From Actinomycetospora callitridis (lineage in GTDB: Bacteria > Actinomycetota > Actinomycetes > Mycobacteriales > Pseudonocardiaceae), in assembly GCF_028737265.1 (NCBI RefSeq), contig NZ_JAQZAK010000002.1, forward strand, positions 1 through 64,000: 64,000 nucleotides of DNA. Reading direction: 5' to 3'. Made by a program: the position numbers and the translations under genes. The notes beneath the pieces are model-generated. The model had not been told where the DNA came from and searched no databases. It saw nothing but the letters and a program-made list of their open reading frames with translations. The number at the start of each line of letters is the position of its first letter. The first letter of the stretch is position 1. Below are positions 7,342 to 15,670 of this stretch, in pieces.

Positions 7342-8271
7342 TCAGGCCGGCGTGCCGATGCGGACCGAGCCGGTGCCGCAGGAGCCGAGGTAGGTGTGGG
7401 TGCGCTGCGCGATCGGCAGCGGCTGGTCGGACGGACAGGGGTACATGTCCTGCTCGACGATGGCGAAGACGTCGAGTCCCGCCTCCTCGACGGCCTGAAG
7501 CACCTCGGGCATCGAGGGCACGCCGTAGGGCGGCTCGATCATGGCGCCGGCCTTGACGGCGTCCGGGAACGGCAGGTCCTCGGCCTCGACGCGGTCGATC
7601 ACCGCGGGGTCGACCTGCTTGAGGTGCAGGTAGCCGATGCGCTCGGGGTACTTCCGGATGATCGCGACGTTGTCGCCCCGGTAGTAAGAGACGTGCCCGG
7701 TGTCCAGGCAGAGGTTGACGTAGCGAGGGTCGGTCGACTCGACGAACCGCTCGATCTCCGACTGGTAGCCGACGTGCGAGTCGGCGTGCGAGTGGAACTG
7801 CACGCGCAGGCCGTACTCCTCGAGCACCCGGCGGCCGAGCTCGTCCATCCCCGAGGTCAGGCGGTCCCAGCCGGCGGCGTCGAGGGTGGGCGACTCGAGC
7901 GGCGCGCCGGTCTTGTGGTCGCGCCACGGCTCGGGGATGACGACGAGGTGCTCGCCGCCGACCGCGCGGGTCAGGGAGGCGACCTCGGTGACCTGCTCCC
8001 AGACGTGGTCGAAGCTGTCCGGGCGGTGCAGGTGCTCGAACACCGTGCCCGCTGAGACGGTCAGGCCGTGGGTCCGCAGGGTGTCGGCGAGCTCGGTCGG
8101 GTCGGTCGGCAGGTAGCCGTACGGACCGAGCTCGATGACGTCGTAGCCGGCGGCGGCGACCTCGGCGAGGAAGCGGTCGGCCGGGGTCTGGTCGGGGTCG
8201 CTGGGGAACCAGACACCCCAGGAGTCGGGGGCACTGCCGACCCTGATCCTGCTGGTCGAGCTCGAACTCAC
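7342..8271 (-). CDS. IolE/IolI-like inosose dehydratase or isomerase (TIM barrel)
   Basis: A 309-residue TIM barrel starting RIRVGSAPDSWGVWFP, followed by AGYDVIELGPYGYLPTD, a Glu/Asp/His metal set spread over VQFHSHADSHVGYQ, NLCLDTGHVSYY and YLHLKQVDP, and a C-terminal FAIVEQDMYP. It is the operon's best candidate for dehydrating 2-keto-myo-inositol to the trihydroxycyclohexanedione used by IolD. The GTG at 8271 was chosen because it gives a GTGA overlap with the iolD stop and GAGGTG lies upstream; a longer N-terminal extension would run into iolD. Assignment to IolE rather than IolI rests on context. Confidence 0.87.
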   Translation of the reverse strand: MSSSSTSRIRVGSAPDSWGVWFPSDPDQTPADRFLAEVAAAGYDVIELGPYGYLPTDPTELADTLRTHGLTVSAGTVFEHLHRPDSFDHVWEQVTEVASLTRAVGGEHLVVIPEPWRDHKTGAPLESPTLDAAGWDRLTSGMDELGRRVLEEYGLRVQFHSHADSHVGYQSEIERFVESTDPRYVNLCLDTGHVSYYRGDNVAIIRKYPERIGYLHLKQVDPAVIDRVEAEDLPFPDAVKAGAMIEPPYGVPSMPEVLQAVEEAGLDVFAIVEQDMYPCPSDQPLPIAQRTHTYLGSCGTGSVRIGTPA

Positions 8272-10172
8272 GAGGACACCTCTTCGCTGGGGTGGAGGAA
8301 GGTCTGCTGGGTGGACTTCGCGTCGTCGTAGGTCTTGCGGGCGCGCTGGGTCGTCTCGAGGGACGACACCTCGGCGACCGGGACGTCCCACCAGGAGCGG
8401 GAGTCGGGGGCGGGCACCAGCGGGTCGGTCTCGATGTGGACGACGACGCTGGTGGTGGCGGCCTTGGCCTCCCGGAGGGCGGCGGCGAACTCGTCGGCGG
8501 TGCGGACGCGCAGGACGCGGACGCCGAGCGACTCCGCGTTCGCGGCGAGGTCGACGGGCAGCCGGTCGCCGTCGAGGCGCCCGGTGCCCGACCGGTAGCG
8601 GTAGCGGGTGCCGAAGCGCTGCGAGCCGAGCTCCTCGGACAGGGCGCCGATCGAGGCGTACCCGTGGTTCTGCACGAGGACGGTGATCACCTTGACACCC
8701 TCCTGGACCGCGGTGACCAGCTCGGTGGCCATCATCAGGTAGGAGCCGTCACCGACCATGACGACGACGTCCCGGTCGGGGCACGCGAGAGCGACGCCCA
8801 CGCCGCCGGCGACCTCGTAGCCCATGCAGGAGTAGCCGTATTCGACGTGATAGCCCTTCGGGTCCCGCGTGCGCCACAGTTTGTGCAGGTCACCGGGCAT
8901 GGAGCCGGCCGCACAGACGACGACGTCGCGCGGCTCGGTGAGCTCGTTGACCATCCCGATCACGGCGTTCTGGGTGAGCAGGCCGCCCGACGGGGCGTCC
9001 GCGTGCACGCGGGAGACCGTCGCGTCCCACTCGGCGTCGAGCCGCTGGTACTCGGCCTCGTAGTCGGCGTCGACGCGGAAGTCGGCCAGGGACGCGGTCA
9101 GCGCCTCGAGGGTCTCGCGGGCGTCGGCGACGACCCCGATCCCGGAGTGCTTCACCGCGTCGAGCCCGGCGACGTTGATGTTGACGAACCGGACGCCGTC
9201 GGCCTGGAACGCGGTTCGGCTGGCGGTGGTGAAGTCGGAGTACCGGGTGCCGATCCCGATGACCACGTCGGCGTCGCGGGCGATCGTGTTGGCCGCCGTG
9301 GTGCCCGTGGAGCCGATCGCCCCGAGGCACTGCGGGTGGTCGAACAGCAGCGTGCCCTTACCGGCCTGGCTCTGGCCGACGGGGATGCCGGTGGCCTCGC
9401 AGAAGGCCGCGAGGGCGGCGGTCGCACCGCTGTAGTGGACGCCGCCGCCGGCGACGACCAGCGGGCGTCGTGCGGAGCGGATCGCCTCCGCGGCCCGTGC
9501 CACCGCGGCGCGCTCGGGCAGGGGCCGGGCGACGTGCCACACCCGCTTCGCGAAGAGCTCCACGGGCCAGTCGTGGGCCTGGGCCTGCACGTCCTGCGGG
9601 AAGCAGACCGTCACCGCGCCGGTCTCGGCCGGGTCGGTGAGCACCCGCATCGCCGCGAGCATCGCCGACGACAACTGCTCGGGGCGCCACACGCGGTCGA
9701 AGTAGCGCGACACCGGACGGAAGCAGTCGTTGACGGTGACGTCGCCGGAGTCCGGCAGCTCCAGCTCCTGGAGCAACGGGGACGCGGCGCGGTCGGCGAA
9801 GGTGTCGGCGGGCAGCAGGAGCACCGGCAGGCGGTTGATCGTCGCCAGGGCCGCGCCGGTGACCATGTTGGTGGCGCCGGGGCCGACACTCGTCGAGACG
9901 GCCCAGGTCTGGAGACGGTCCTTCATGCGGGTGTAGGCCGCGGCGGAGTGCACCATGGCCTGCTCGTTGCGGCCGAGGACGTAGGGCAGGAGCTCGGGTT
10001 CGGCGAGCTCGGCCTCGAGCAGCGCCTGCCCGATGCCGGCCACGTTGCCGTGTCCGAAGATGCCGAAGCAGCCGGCGAACAGCTTCTGCTCGACGCCGTC
10101 GCGCTCGGAGTACTGGGCCCCGAGGAAGCGGACGAGGGCCTGGGCGACGGTGAGACGGACGGTCTCGCTCAT
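8268..10172 (-). CDS. iolD: 3D-(3,5/4)-trihydroxycyclohexane-1,2-dione acylhydrolase
   Basis: A 634-residue thiamine-diphosphate enzyme that hydrolytically opens the inositol-derived ring to 5-deoxy-glucuronate. It has the catalytic Glu in LGRNEQAMVHSAAAY, the long IolD N-terminal domain (GNVAGIGQALLEAE) and the ThDP/Mg motif GDGSYLMMATELVTAV ending in NHGYASIG. Insertions such as VGPGATNMVTGAA and QAGKGTLLFDHP are typical of IolD as opposed to acetolactate synthase. Length matches the family. It overlaps iolB and the following barrel gene by four bases each, in the middle of the operon. Confidence 0.95.
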   Translation of the reverse strand: MSETVRLTVAQALVRFLGAQYSERDGVEQKLFAGCFGIFGHGNVAGIGQALLEAELAEPELLPYVLGRNEQAMVHSAAAYTRMKDRLQTWAVSTSVGPGATNMVTGAALATINRLPVLLLPADTFADRAASPLLQELELPDSGDVTVNDCFRPVSRYFDRVWRPEQLSSAMLAAMRVLTDPAETGAVTVCFPQDVQAQAHDWPVELFAKRVWHVARPLPERAAVARAAEAIRSARRPLVVAGGGVHYSGATAALAAFCEATGIPVGQSQAGKGTLLFDHPQCLGAIGSTGTTAANTIARDADVVIGIGTRYSDFTTASRTAFQADGVRFVNINVAGLDAVKHSGIGVVADARETLEALTASLADFRVDADYEAEYQRLDAEWDATVSRVHADAPSGGLLTQNAVIGMVNELTEPRDVVVCAAGSMPGDLHKLWRTRDPKGYHVEYGYSCMGYEVAGGVGVALACPDRDVVVMVGDGSYLMMATELVTAVQEGVKVITVLVQNHGYASIGALSEELGSQRFGTRYRYRSGTGRLDGDRLPVDLAANAESLGVRVLRVRTADEFAAALREAKAATTSVVVHIETDPLVPAPDSRSWWDVPVAEVSSLETTQRARKTYDDAKSTQQTFLHPSEEVSS

Positions 10173-11047
10173 GAGGTGCCTGCCAGACGGGGATCGACCT
10201 GCTGGTCCGCCCACGTGGCGCGGATCCAGGCCTGGTCGGGGTGGTCGGTGATCTTCCAGGCGCGCTCGCCCGGGCCGGCCATAACGTTGAGGTAGTACAT
10301 GTCGTGGCCGGGGGCGGCGGCGCACGGGCCGTGCCAGCCGTGGGGCACGAGGACCGTGTCGCGGTCGCGGACCTCGATGAGCACGTCGATGTCGCCCGCG
10401 TCCGAGGCGCTGGTGCGGTGGAAGCCGAGGCCGGGCTCGCCGTGCGGGCCGGGCGCGATCTCGTAGTGGTAGATCTCCTCGAGCTGCGACTCGTGCTCGG
10501 TCGCCTCGTCGTGCTTGTGGGCGGGGTAGCTCGACCAGTTGCCGCCGGGTGTGATCACCTCGACGGCGATGAGGTTGCCGGCCTCGAACACGCCGGCGGC
10601 ACCGAAGTTGCGCACCTGGCGGCTGCACTGCCCGGCGCCGCGCAGCTCCACGGGGACGTCGGCGGCGGGCACGTACCGGAACGGCAGCGCGACCTCGGTG
10701 CGGGCTCCGGTCAGCGCGACCCGGACGGGCCCCTCATCCGCCCGGAGCGTCGCCGTGGTGCCGATCGGGAGGTACGCGACGTCGGTGGGGCCGGCGAAGA
10801 CGTCGGGACGGCCCGCGAGCACGTACTCGGTGGTGCCGTCGCGGACGGTCACTCCGCCGGACAGCGGGACGACGATCATCTCCTCGTCACCGGTCACGAC
10901 CTCGCGCCGCTCCCCCGCGGCGAGCGTCAGCGTCCGCAGGCTCGACCAGGTCCAGCCGGCGGTGGTCGGGGTGATCTCGAGGTCGTACCCGGACGTGGCG
11001 GCGGTGCCGGCCGGGACGTGCAGCTCGGCACGGGTGGGCGCGCTCAT
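10169..11047 (-). CDS. iolB: 5-deoxy-glucuronate isomerase
   Basis: A 292-residue two-cupin protein converting 5-deoxy-glucuronate to 2-deoxy-5-keto-gluconate. Visible are PLSGGVTVRDG in the N-terminal cupin and, in the C-terminal cupin, NWSSYPAHKHDEA, the metal-binding LEEIYHYEIAPG and VLVPHGWHGPCAAAPGHDMY, all hallmarks of IolB. Size matches the family. The ATG at 11047 overlaps the stop of the aldolase gene (ATGA), and its own stop overlaps the iolD start, so it is tightly coupled within the operon. Confidence 0.95.
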   Translation of the reverse strand: MSAPTRAELHVPAGTAATSGYDLEITPTTAGWTWSSLRTLTLAAGERREVVTGDEEMIVVPLSGGVTVRDGTTEYVLAGRPDVFAGPTDVAYLPIGTTATLRADEGPVRVALTGARTEVALPFRYVPAADVPVELRGAGQCSRQVRNFGAAGVFEAGNLIAVEVITPGGNWSSYPAHKHDEATEHESQLEEIYHYEIAPGPHGEPGLGFHRTSASDAGDIDVLIEVRDRDTVLVPHGWHGPCAAAPGHDMYYLNVMAGPGERAWKITDHPDQAWIRATWADQQVDPRLAGTS

Positions 11048-11937
11048 GCCCGCACCCCCGGCCGGACCATCGCCACGGCGGTGTCGACGGCGCCCGTGAC
11101 GTCGTCGTCCGACGGGTAGAGCAGCGTGCGGCCGACGATGAGCCCGCGCACGCTCGGCAGGGCCAGGGCGTGGCGCCACGACGCGTACGTCTCCTCGGGC
11201 GCGGCCGCCGGGTCGCCGCCGAGCAGCAGGGTCGGCAGCGTCGTCGCGTCCATGACGCGCTCCATCTCGTCGACCACCGGCAGCTTCATCCACGTGTAGG
11301 CGCTGCTCGCCCCGAGCCCCTGCGTGATGTGGATCGAGCGCACCACGGCCGCGGGCGAGAGGTCGTTGACGACCTTCCCCTCCACGCGCCGGGAGATGAA
11401 GGGCTCGACCATGGCGACGGTCTGGGCCCGGTTGAGCTCGGTGACCGCGTCGGCGCAGGCCTGCAGGGTCTCGACGGTGCCCGGGTCGTCGTAGTCGATG
11501 CGGGTGAGCATCTTGGCGGCGTCGAAGCCGGCCTCGACCGTGCCGCGCACGTCGTAGCCGGTCATGCGGTCGTCCATCTCGAAGACCGCGCCGGCGAGCC
11601 CGCCGCGGTTGAGCGAGGACACGACGACCTTGTCCTCGAGGGCCCCGAGCAGCAGCAGGTCCTCGAGGATGTCGGAGGTGGCGAGCACGCCGTCGACGCC
11701 CGGGCGGGCGAGCGCGGCGCGCAGACGGTCGAGCAGCTCGGGGCGGCTGGCCATGGCGTCGGCGCGACCGCCGGCCGCCAGCGCACCACGGGCGGGATGG
11801 TCCGCCGCGACGATCATGAGGCGCCCGTCGGCGGGGACGAACGGCCGCCGGCGGCGGGCCGCGAGCAGCTTGGCGACCCGTTCCGGCTCCGTCGCGCGGA
11901 TCGCGCGGACGTCGTCGTAGGTGGCGGCGAAGGTCAT
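11044..11937 (-). CDS. Cgl0159-family (beta/alpha)8 aldolase, likely DKGP aldolase
   Basis: A 297-residue TIM-barrel protein of the DeoC/LacD-like Cgl0159 family found in actinobacterial inositol clusters. Motifs include LMIVAADHPARGAL, GVDGVLATSDILEDLL, VVSSLNRGGLAGAVFEMDD, DAAKMLTRID with a candidate Schiff-base Lys, TVAMVEPFISRR and LPTLLLGGDP. It sits between iolC and iolB with four-base overlaps on both sides. No classical IolJ class II aldolase is seen in the window, so this protein probably cleaves 2-deoxy-5-keto-gluconate 6-phosphate to malonate semialdehyde and dihydroxyacetone phosphate. That role is inferred. Confidence 0.85.
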   Translation of the reverse strand: MTFAATYDDVRAIRATEPERVAKLLAARRRRPFVPADGRLMIVAADHPARGALAAGGRADAMASRPELLDRLRAALARPGVDGVLATSDILEDLLLLGALEDKVVVSSLNRGGLAGAVFEMDDRMTGYDVRGTVEAGFDAAKMLTRIDYDDPGTVETLQACADAVTELNRAQTVAMVEPFISRRVEGKVVNDLSPAAVVRSIHITQGLGASSAYTWMKLPVVDEMERVMDATTLPTLLLGGDPAAAPEETYASWRHALALPSVRGLIVGRTLLYPSDDDVTGAVDTAVAMVRPGVRA

Positions 11938-12899
11938 GCCGGGGAGCCCTTCTGGAGCAGGACGTCGATCTCGTCGGGGGTGGGCATCGCGGTCGAGCAC
12001 TCGAGGCGGGAGGCGACGATCGCGCCGGCCGCGTTGGCGCGGTGCAGCACCGTCGCGAGGTCCCACCCGGCGAGCAGGCCGTGGGCCAGCGAGCCGCCGA
12101 AGCTGTCGCCGGCGCCCAGCCCGTTGAGCGGGGTCACGGGGATCGGCGGCGCCTCGACGCGCTCGCCGTCGCGGGTCTTGCCGAGCACGCCCCGCGGGCC
12201 CTGCTTGACGACGGCGATCTGCACGCCCGCGTCGAGCAGCGCGTCGGCGGCCCGCTCCGGGTCCGTCTCGCCGACCGCGACCTCGCACTCCTCGCGGTTG
12301 CCGACGGCGACGGTGACCTGGCCGAGGACCTTCTGGACCTCGGAGGTCGCCGTCGCGGCGTCGGCCCAGAACATCGGGCGGTAGTCGAGGTCGAGGACGA
12401 CGTGACCCCGGCGGTCCCGGGCGTCCAGGACGTCGTGGTGCGTCTGGCGGCTGGGCTCCTCGGACAGGCCGGTGACCGAGAGCCAGAGCAGGTCGGCGGC
12501 GCGGGCGACGTCGAGGTCGACGTCGGCGGTGCGGACCTGCAGGTCGGGGGCGGTCGGGCGCCGGTAGAACCACAGCGGGAAGTCGTCCGGCGGGAAGATC
12601 TCGCAGAAGGTCACGGGCGTAAGGTGGTGCGGGTCGGTGACCACGTGGGCGTCGTCGACGCCGAGACGGCGCAGCTCGCGGCGCACGTAGCGGCCGAAGG
12701 GGTCGTCGCCGACCCCGGTGATGATCGCGGCGCGCCGGCCGAGCCGGCTCGCGGCCACGGCCACGTTCGCGGTGGTGCCCCCGAGGAACTTGCCGAAGGT
12801 CTCGACGTCCTCGAGCCCGACGCCGGTCTGCAGCGGGTAGATGTCCACCCCGCTGCGCCCGAACGTCAGGACCTCCGGCGCGGTGCTGGCGGTGCTCAT
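11934..12899 (-). CDS. iolC: 5-dehydro-2-deoxygluconokinase
   Basis: A 321-residue PfkB-family sugar kinase that phosphorylates 2-deoxy-5-keto-gluconate. It begins VLTFGRSGVDIYPLQTG, has the PfkB signature 1 region FLGGTTANVAVAASRLG and GVGDDPFGRYV, the KQGPRGVLG strand and signature 2 with catalytic Asp in LNGLGAGDSFGGSLAHGLL. It is the first gene of the operon; its inferred transcription start is near 12979, giving a leader of about 80 nt. Its stop overlaps the aldolase start. The identification is clear from family features and context. Confidence 0.95.
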   Translation of the reverse strand: MSTASTAPEVLTFGRSGVDIYPLQTGVGLEDVETFGKFLGGTTANVAVAASRLGRRAAIITGVGDDPFGRYVRRELRRLGVDDAHVVTDPHHLTPVTFCEIFPPDDFPLWFYRRPTAPDLQVRTADVDLDVARAADLLWLSVTGLSEEPSRQTHHDVLDARDRRGHVVLDLDYRPMFWADAATATSEVQKVLGQVTVAVGNREECEVAVGETDPERAADALLDAGVQIAVVKQGPRGVLGKTRDGERVEAPPIPVTPLNGLGAGDSFGGSLAHGLLAGWDLATVLHRANAAGAIVASRLECSTAMPTPDEIDVLLQKGSPA

Positions 12900-12984
12900 G
12901 GGCTGTCCTCGTCCGTCCTTCTCGAGGGCCTCCGGCGATGTGCCGTGGCGATGACGAGGACGTTAGGCAGCGACCGGCGCCAGC

Positions 12985-13016
12985 GTCAATACTTTGTCCA
13001 GACATAGAGTCATTGA
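12985..13016 (-). promoter_or_regulatory. Inositol operon promoter with IolR-type operator
   Basis: On the minus strand this site holds -35 ATGACT (13008-13013), a 16-base spacer, and -10 TATTGA (12986-12991). The palindrome TGTCCAGACA (12995-13004) lies in the spacer. The same layout recurs at 2743-2774 with 25 of 32 bases identical. It lies between iolC and the divergent GntR regulator, and a protein bound here would also sit just upstream of, or on, the -35 of iolR. Confidence 0.75.
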
Positions 13017-13042
13017 GACCAACGAAACTCTGCGGCTAGGAT
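13013..13042 (+). promoter_or_regulatory. iolR promoter, apparently leaderless
   Basis: TTGAGA (13013-13018) and TAGGAT (13037-13042) are spaced 18 bases apart. Only seven bases separate the -10 from the ATG at 13050, so transcription would begin at or next to the start codon. No Shine-Dalgarno sequence of normal spacing could fit. The -35 touches the operator at 12985-13016, which suggests autoregulation. Confidence 0.6.
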
Positions 13043-13049
13043 CGAGGTC

Positions 13050-13799
13050 ATGACCGTCGCGTCCGGGCCCGTCGAGCTGCCGATCGAGCTCGATCGCTCC
13101 AGCCCGGTGCCCCTGTACCACCAGCTCTCCCTGGCCCTCGAGCGCGCGATCACCGAGGGGGCCCTGCGCCCGGGCGACCGACTCGAGAACGAGCTGGCCA
13201 TGACCACCAGGCTCGGTCTCGCCCGCCCCACGGCCCGCCAGGCCATCCAGGAGCTCGTGCGCAAGGGCCTGCTCGTCCGCAAGCGGGGGGTGGGCACGCA
13301 GGTGGTCGCCGCACCGCCGATCCGCCGGGACGTCAAGTTCTCGAGCCTGCACGACGACCTCGCGTCGACGGGTCACGAACCCTCCACCGAACTGCTCGAG
13401 CGGTCGGCGGGCACGGCGGCGGAGCTCGGCGTCGACGACGTCGTGGAGGTCGACGAGCGGCTCGTGCACCTGCGCCGGCTCCGCCGTGCTGACGGCGACC
13501 CGCTCGCGATCATGACGAACTACCTGCCCGACCGGTTTCGCCTCGAGGAGGAGGAGCTGCGCGAGCGGGGCCTCTACGCCACCCTGCGCGCCCAGGGCGT
13601 CACGTTCGCCATCGCGCACCAGACCATCGGCGCCCGTCTGGTGACCTCGGAGGAGGCCGCGCTGCTCGGCGAGACCGAGCCGGCCGCGTGCGTCACGATG
13701 CAGCGGCTGGTCTACGACGACACGGGCCGTCTGGTCGAGCTCGGGCGCCACATCTACCGCGCGTCGCAGTACACGGTGCAGACCTCGCTGGTGATCTGA
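13050..13799 (+). CDS. iolR: GntR-family (HutC/UTRA subfamily) regulator of inositol genes
   Basis: A 249-residue regulator. The N-terminal winged helix (about residues 10-80) shows VPLYHQLSLALERAI, LRPGDRLENELAM, LARPTARQAIQELVRKGLL and KRGVGTQVV. The C-terminal UTRA effector domain (about 95-245) shows the usual LLERSAG, VHLRRLRRADGDPLA, NYLPDRF and a final LVELGRHIYRAS. It is transcribed divergently from the inositol operon across a 150-base region holding one of two matching operators. Actinobacterial IolR proteins are GntR-type, so repression relieved by an inositol metabolite is the likely mechanism. The ligand is not known from the sequence. Confidence 0.85.
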   Translation: MTVASGPVELPIELDRSSPVPLYHQLSLALERAITEGALRPGDRLENELAMTTRLGLARPTARQAIQELVRKGLLVRKRGVGTQVVAAPPIRRDVKFSSLHDDLASTGHEPSTELLERSAGTAAELGVDDVVEVDERLVHLRRLRRADGDPLAIMTNYLPDRFRLEEEELRERGLYATLRAQGVTFAIAHQTIGARLVTSEEAALLGETEPAACVTMQRLVYDDTGRLVELGRHIYRASQYTVQTSLVI

Positions 13800-13814
13800 C
13801 CCGGCGATCCGGCC

Positions 13815-14594
13815 TCAGACCCCCGCGGCCCGGAGCAGCTCGTCGAGCCAGGCGGCGGTCTTGGTGCGCTGCTGGGGCACCGGGGCGGCGTCGTGGAGGG
13901 CGAGGAAGCGGGTGACGGCGCGCGCGACGTCCGCGGCCTCGTCCGGGCCGCAGCGCGCCGAGAACTCCTCGAGCACCCCACCACCGGGGAAGCGGCAGCG
14001 CTCGTGGCGGGCGTGCGGGAGCTGGCAGCGCGGACGCGGCACCGTCACCCGCTCGACGGCCAGCGGCCCGTGCGCGCGCAGCGTCGCCACCCCCGGGGCG
14101 GCCTCGTCGAGCAGCGCGCCCTGGGCCGCGGTGAGCACCTCACGGGTGTCGAGCCGCCCGTCGCGGCAGGCGAGCGCGCGGTCGGCGTCGACCACCTCGC
14201 GCAGCTCGGTGGAGTGGAAGGCGTGACCCGGCAGGACGTCGAGCTCCACCCGCGCGCCGCCGGGGCGGGGCAGGTCGGCCACCGGGCCCTCCCCGCGCAG
14301 CCGGACGGTGACGTCCCAGCGGTCGCGTCCGCGGTCGCGCAGACGGACGTGGACGCCCGCGCGGGCGAGGACGAGGTCCGGGGTGTCCATCAGGTAGAGC
14401 CGGCGCTGCCGCACCCGGGTGGCGTGCCGCACCGTGAACCGCGCCCCCACCCCGGGACCGGGCCGGAGCAGGACCTTGAGCTCGACGCTGTCGACACCGG
14501 AGCCGGCGACCCACGTCCACAGGGCGTCGTCGGGCGGCGGGAACCCGATGGCTCCGGGGGGATCCCCCTGGGCCGTCCGGGCACGGTCGAGCAT
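13815..14594 (-). CDS. CYTH-like domain protein
   Basis: A 259-residue protein resembling the CYTH/triphosphate-tunnel fold: SVELKVLLRPG near residue 36, a run of charged strands, RRLYLMDTPDLVLARAGVHV (the usual YFDTPDLALA element) and LRLRDRGRDRWDVTVRLRG. CYTH proteins bind or hydrolyse triphosphorylated substrates with metal ions. The ExExK hallmark is degenerate here (S-V-E-L-K). A C-terminal part with three cysteines (about 200-220) and a helical tail follows. The gene stands alone between iolR (convergent) and a small membrane protein. Catalytic activity is uncertain. Confidence 0.7.
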   Translation of the reverse strand: MLDRARTAQGDPPGAIGFPPPDDALWTWVAGSGVDSVELKVLLRPGPGVGARFTVRHATRVRQRRLYLMDTPDLVLARAGVHVRLRDRGRDRWDVTVRLRGEGPVADLPRPGGARVELDVLPGHAFHSTELREVVDADRALACRDGRLDTREVLTAAQGALLDEAAPGVATLRAHGPLAVERVTVPRPRCQLPHARHERCRFPGGGVLEEFSARCGPDEAADVARAVTRFLALHDAAPVPQQRTKTAAWLDELLRAAGV

Positions 14595-14750
14595 GCGGTC
14601 TCCCAGCGCGACGCTCGAGTGCTCCGCGTCGCCGGGTCGAGGACTCGGGTCGGCGCGGCACCGCTGCTGGACCGCGCTGCCCGACCGTAGGCGACCCCGG
14701 GGCCCGGGGACACCCCGATCGGGGACGGACCGTGCAGCGCGAACCGGACG

Positions 14751-14987
14751 TCAGGGACGCCGGGCCCCGCCCGGGCCCACCGCCGCCGGGCCGGCCTTCG
14801 GCTTGCCCTCCCACAGCTCGCCGCCGGTGAGCACGTAGACGAAGGGCACGATCGGGACCAGGGCGAGCACCGCCCAGACGATCTTGGCGGTGGCGCTGAG
14901 CTCGGGGCGCACCACGAGGTTGAGCCACACGAGGATCACGGCGATGGGGTGCAGGAAGCAGACCAGGAGCTCCGCAAGCTTCTTCAT
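14751..14987 (-). CDS. Small two-helix membrane protein
   Basis: A 78-residue protein with two hydrophobic helices: LAELLVCFLHPIAVILVWLN and KIVWAVLALVPIVPFVYVL, separated by a short polar turn, then a Gly/Pro/Ala-rich tail. The layout resembles the PLDc_N/cardiolipin-synthase N-terminal type of small membrane protein, but the match is loose. ATG 14987 (MKK) was chosen because the codon pattern and charge layout start there; upstream sequence in this frame is Arg/Pro-rich and non-genic. No clear Shine-Dalgarno is visible. Confidence 0.65.
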   Translation of the reverse strand: MKKLAELLVCFLHPIAVILVWLNLVVRPELSATAKIVWAVLALVPIVPFVYVLTGGELWEGKPKAGPAAVGPGGARRP

Positions 14988-15055
14988 CGACCGTCCCCGG
15001 GCTCGGTGACCGGGACGGTCACGCCGAACGCCGACGGTAGCGGGATCATCGGGCG

Positions 15056-15670
15056 TCACACCAGATCTGCGGGGACCAGGGCGCGCAGGACCCGCTCGAC
15101 GTCGGTGGTGGCCCACGGACGGTGGTCGCACCAGCAGCGCAGGAACAGGCCGTCGACGCCCGCCGCGGCCGCGAGCCGCCGTGACGGGTCGGGCACGAGC
15201 GGGAGCAGCAGGGCGTCGAGCGCGGCCGTCCACCGCTCCCACTCCCCGCGCAGCGCGGGACGGCGCCCGGCCTGCAGGAAGAGCTCGTACTCCGCGGCGA
15301 CGGCGGGACCGCGGTCGGCGCCGCAGGCTGCGACGAAGCCGGCGAGGGCCCGCAGCGGGTCGTCGTGCCTCGCGCAGCGCTCCAGCGCGGCGACGTAGGC
15401 GTCGTTGACCGCAGCGAGTGTCGCCGACAGGAGCGCGTCGACCGTCGGGTAGTGGTAGCTGACGAGGCTCGGCGTGAGGCCCGCCTCGGCGGCGACGGAC
15501 CGCTGGGTGACCGCGACGACCCCGCCGTCGGCGATCCGCCGCATCGTCGCCTCCCGGATCAGGCGGCGCCGCTCCTCGCCCTTGCGTCGCCGTCCGTCGG
15601 TCGTGGGGGCCGATGCCGTGGTCAGGTCGGCCCTGGTCACGTCGGCACTGGTCACGTCGGCTCTGGTCAC
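15056..15670 (-). CDS. TetR-family transcriptional regulator
   Basis: A 204-residue regulator with an N-terminal HTH (RRLIREATMRRIADGG, VTQRSVAAEAGLTPSLVSYH, YPTVDALLSATLAAV) and a helical ligand domain. The GTG at 15670 overlaps the SMR transporter stop (GTGA), so the two genes form an operon. The N-terminus is built from repeats of V-T-x-A-D encoded by a 15-base tandem repeat, giving additional in-frame GTG starts at 15655 and 15640; any could be used. It probably controls the SMR pump gene ahead of it. Confidence 0.85.
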   Translation of the reverse strand: MTRADVTSADVTRADLTTASAPTTDGRRRKGEERRRLIREATMRRIADGGVVAVTQRSVAAEAGLTPSLVSYHYPTVDALLSATLAAVNDAYVAALERCARHDDPLRALAGFVAACGADRGPAVAAEYELFLQAGRRPALRGEWERWTAALDALLLPLVPDPSRRLAAAAGVDGLFLRCWCDHRPWATTDVERVLRALVPADLV

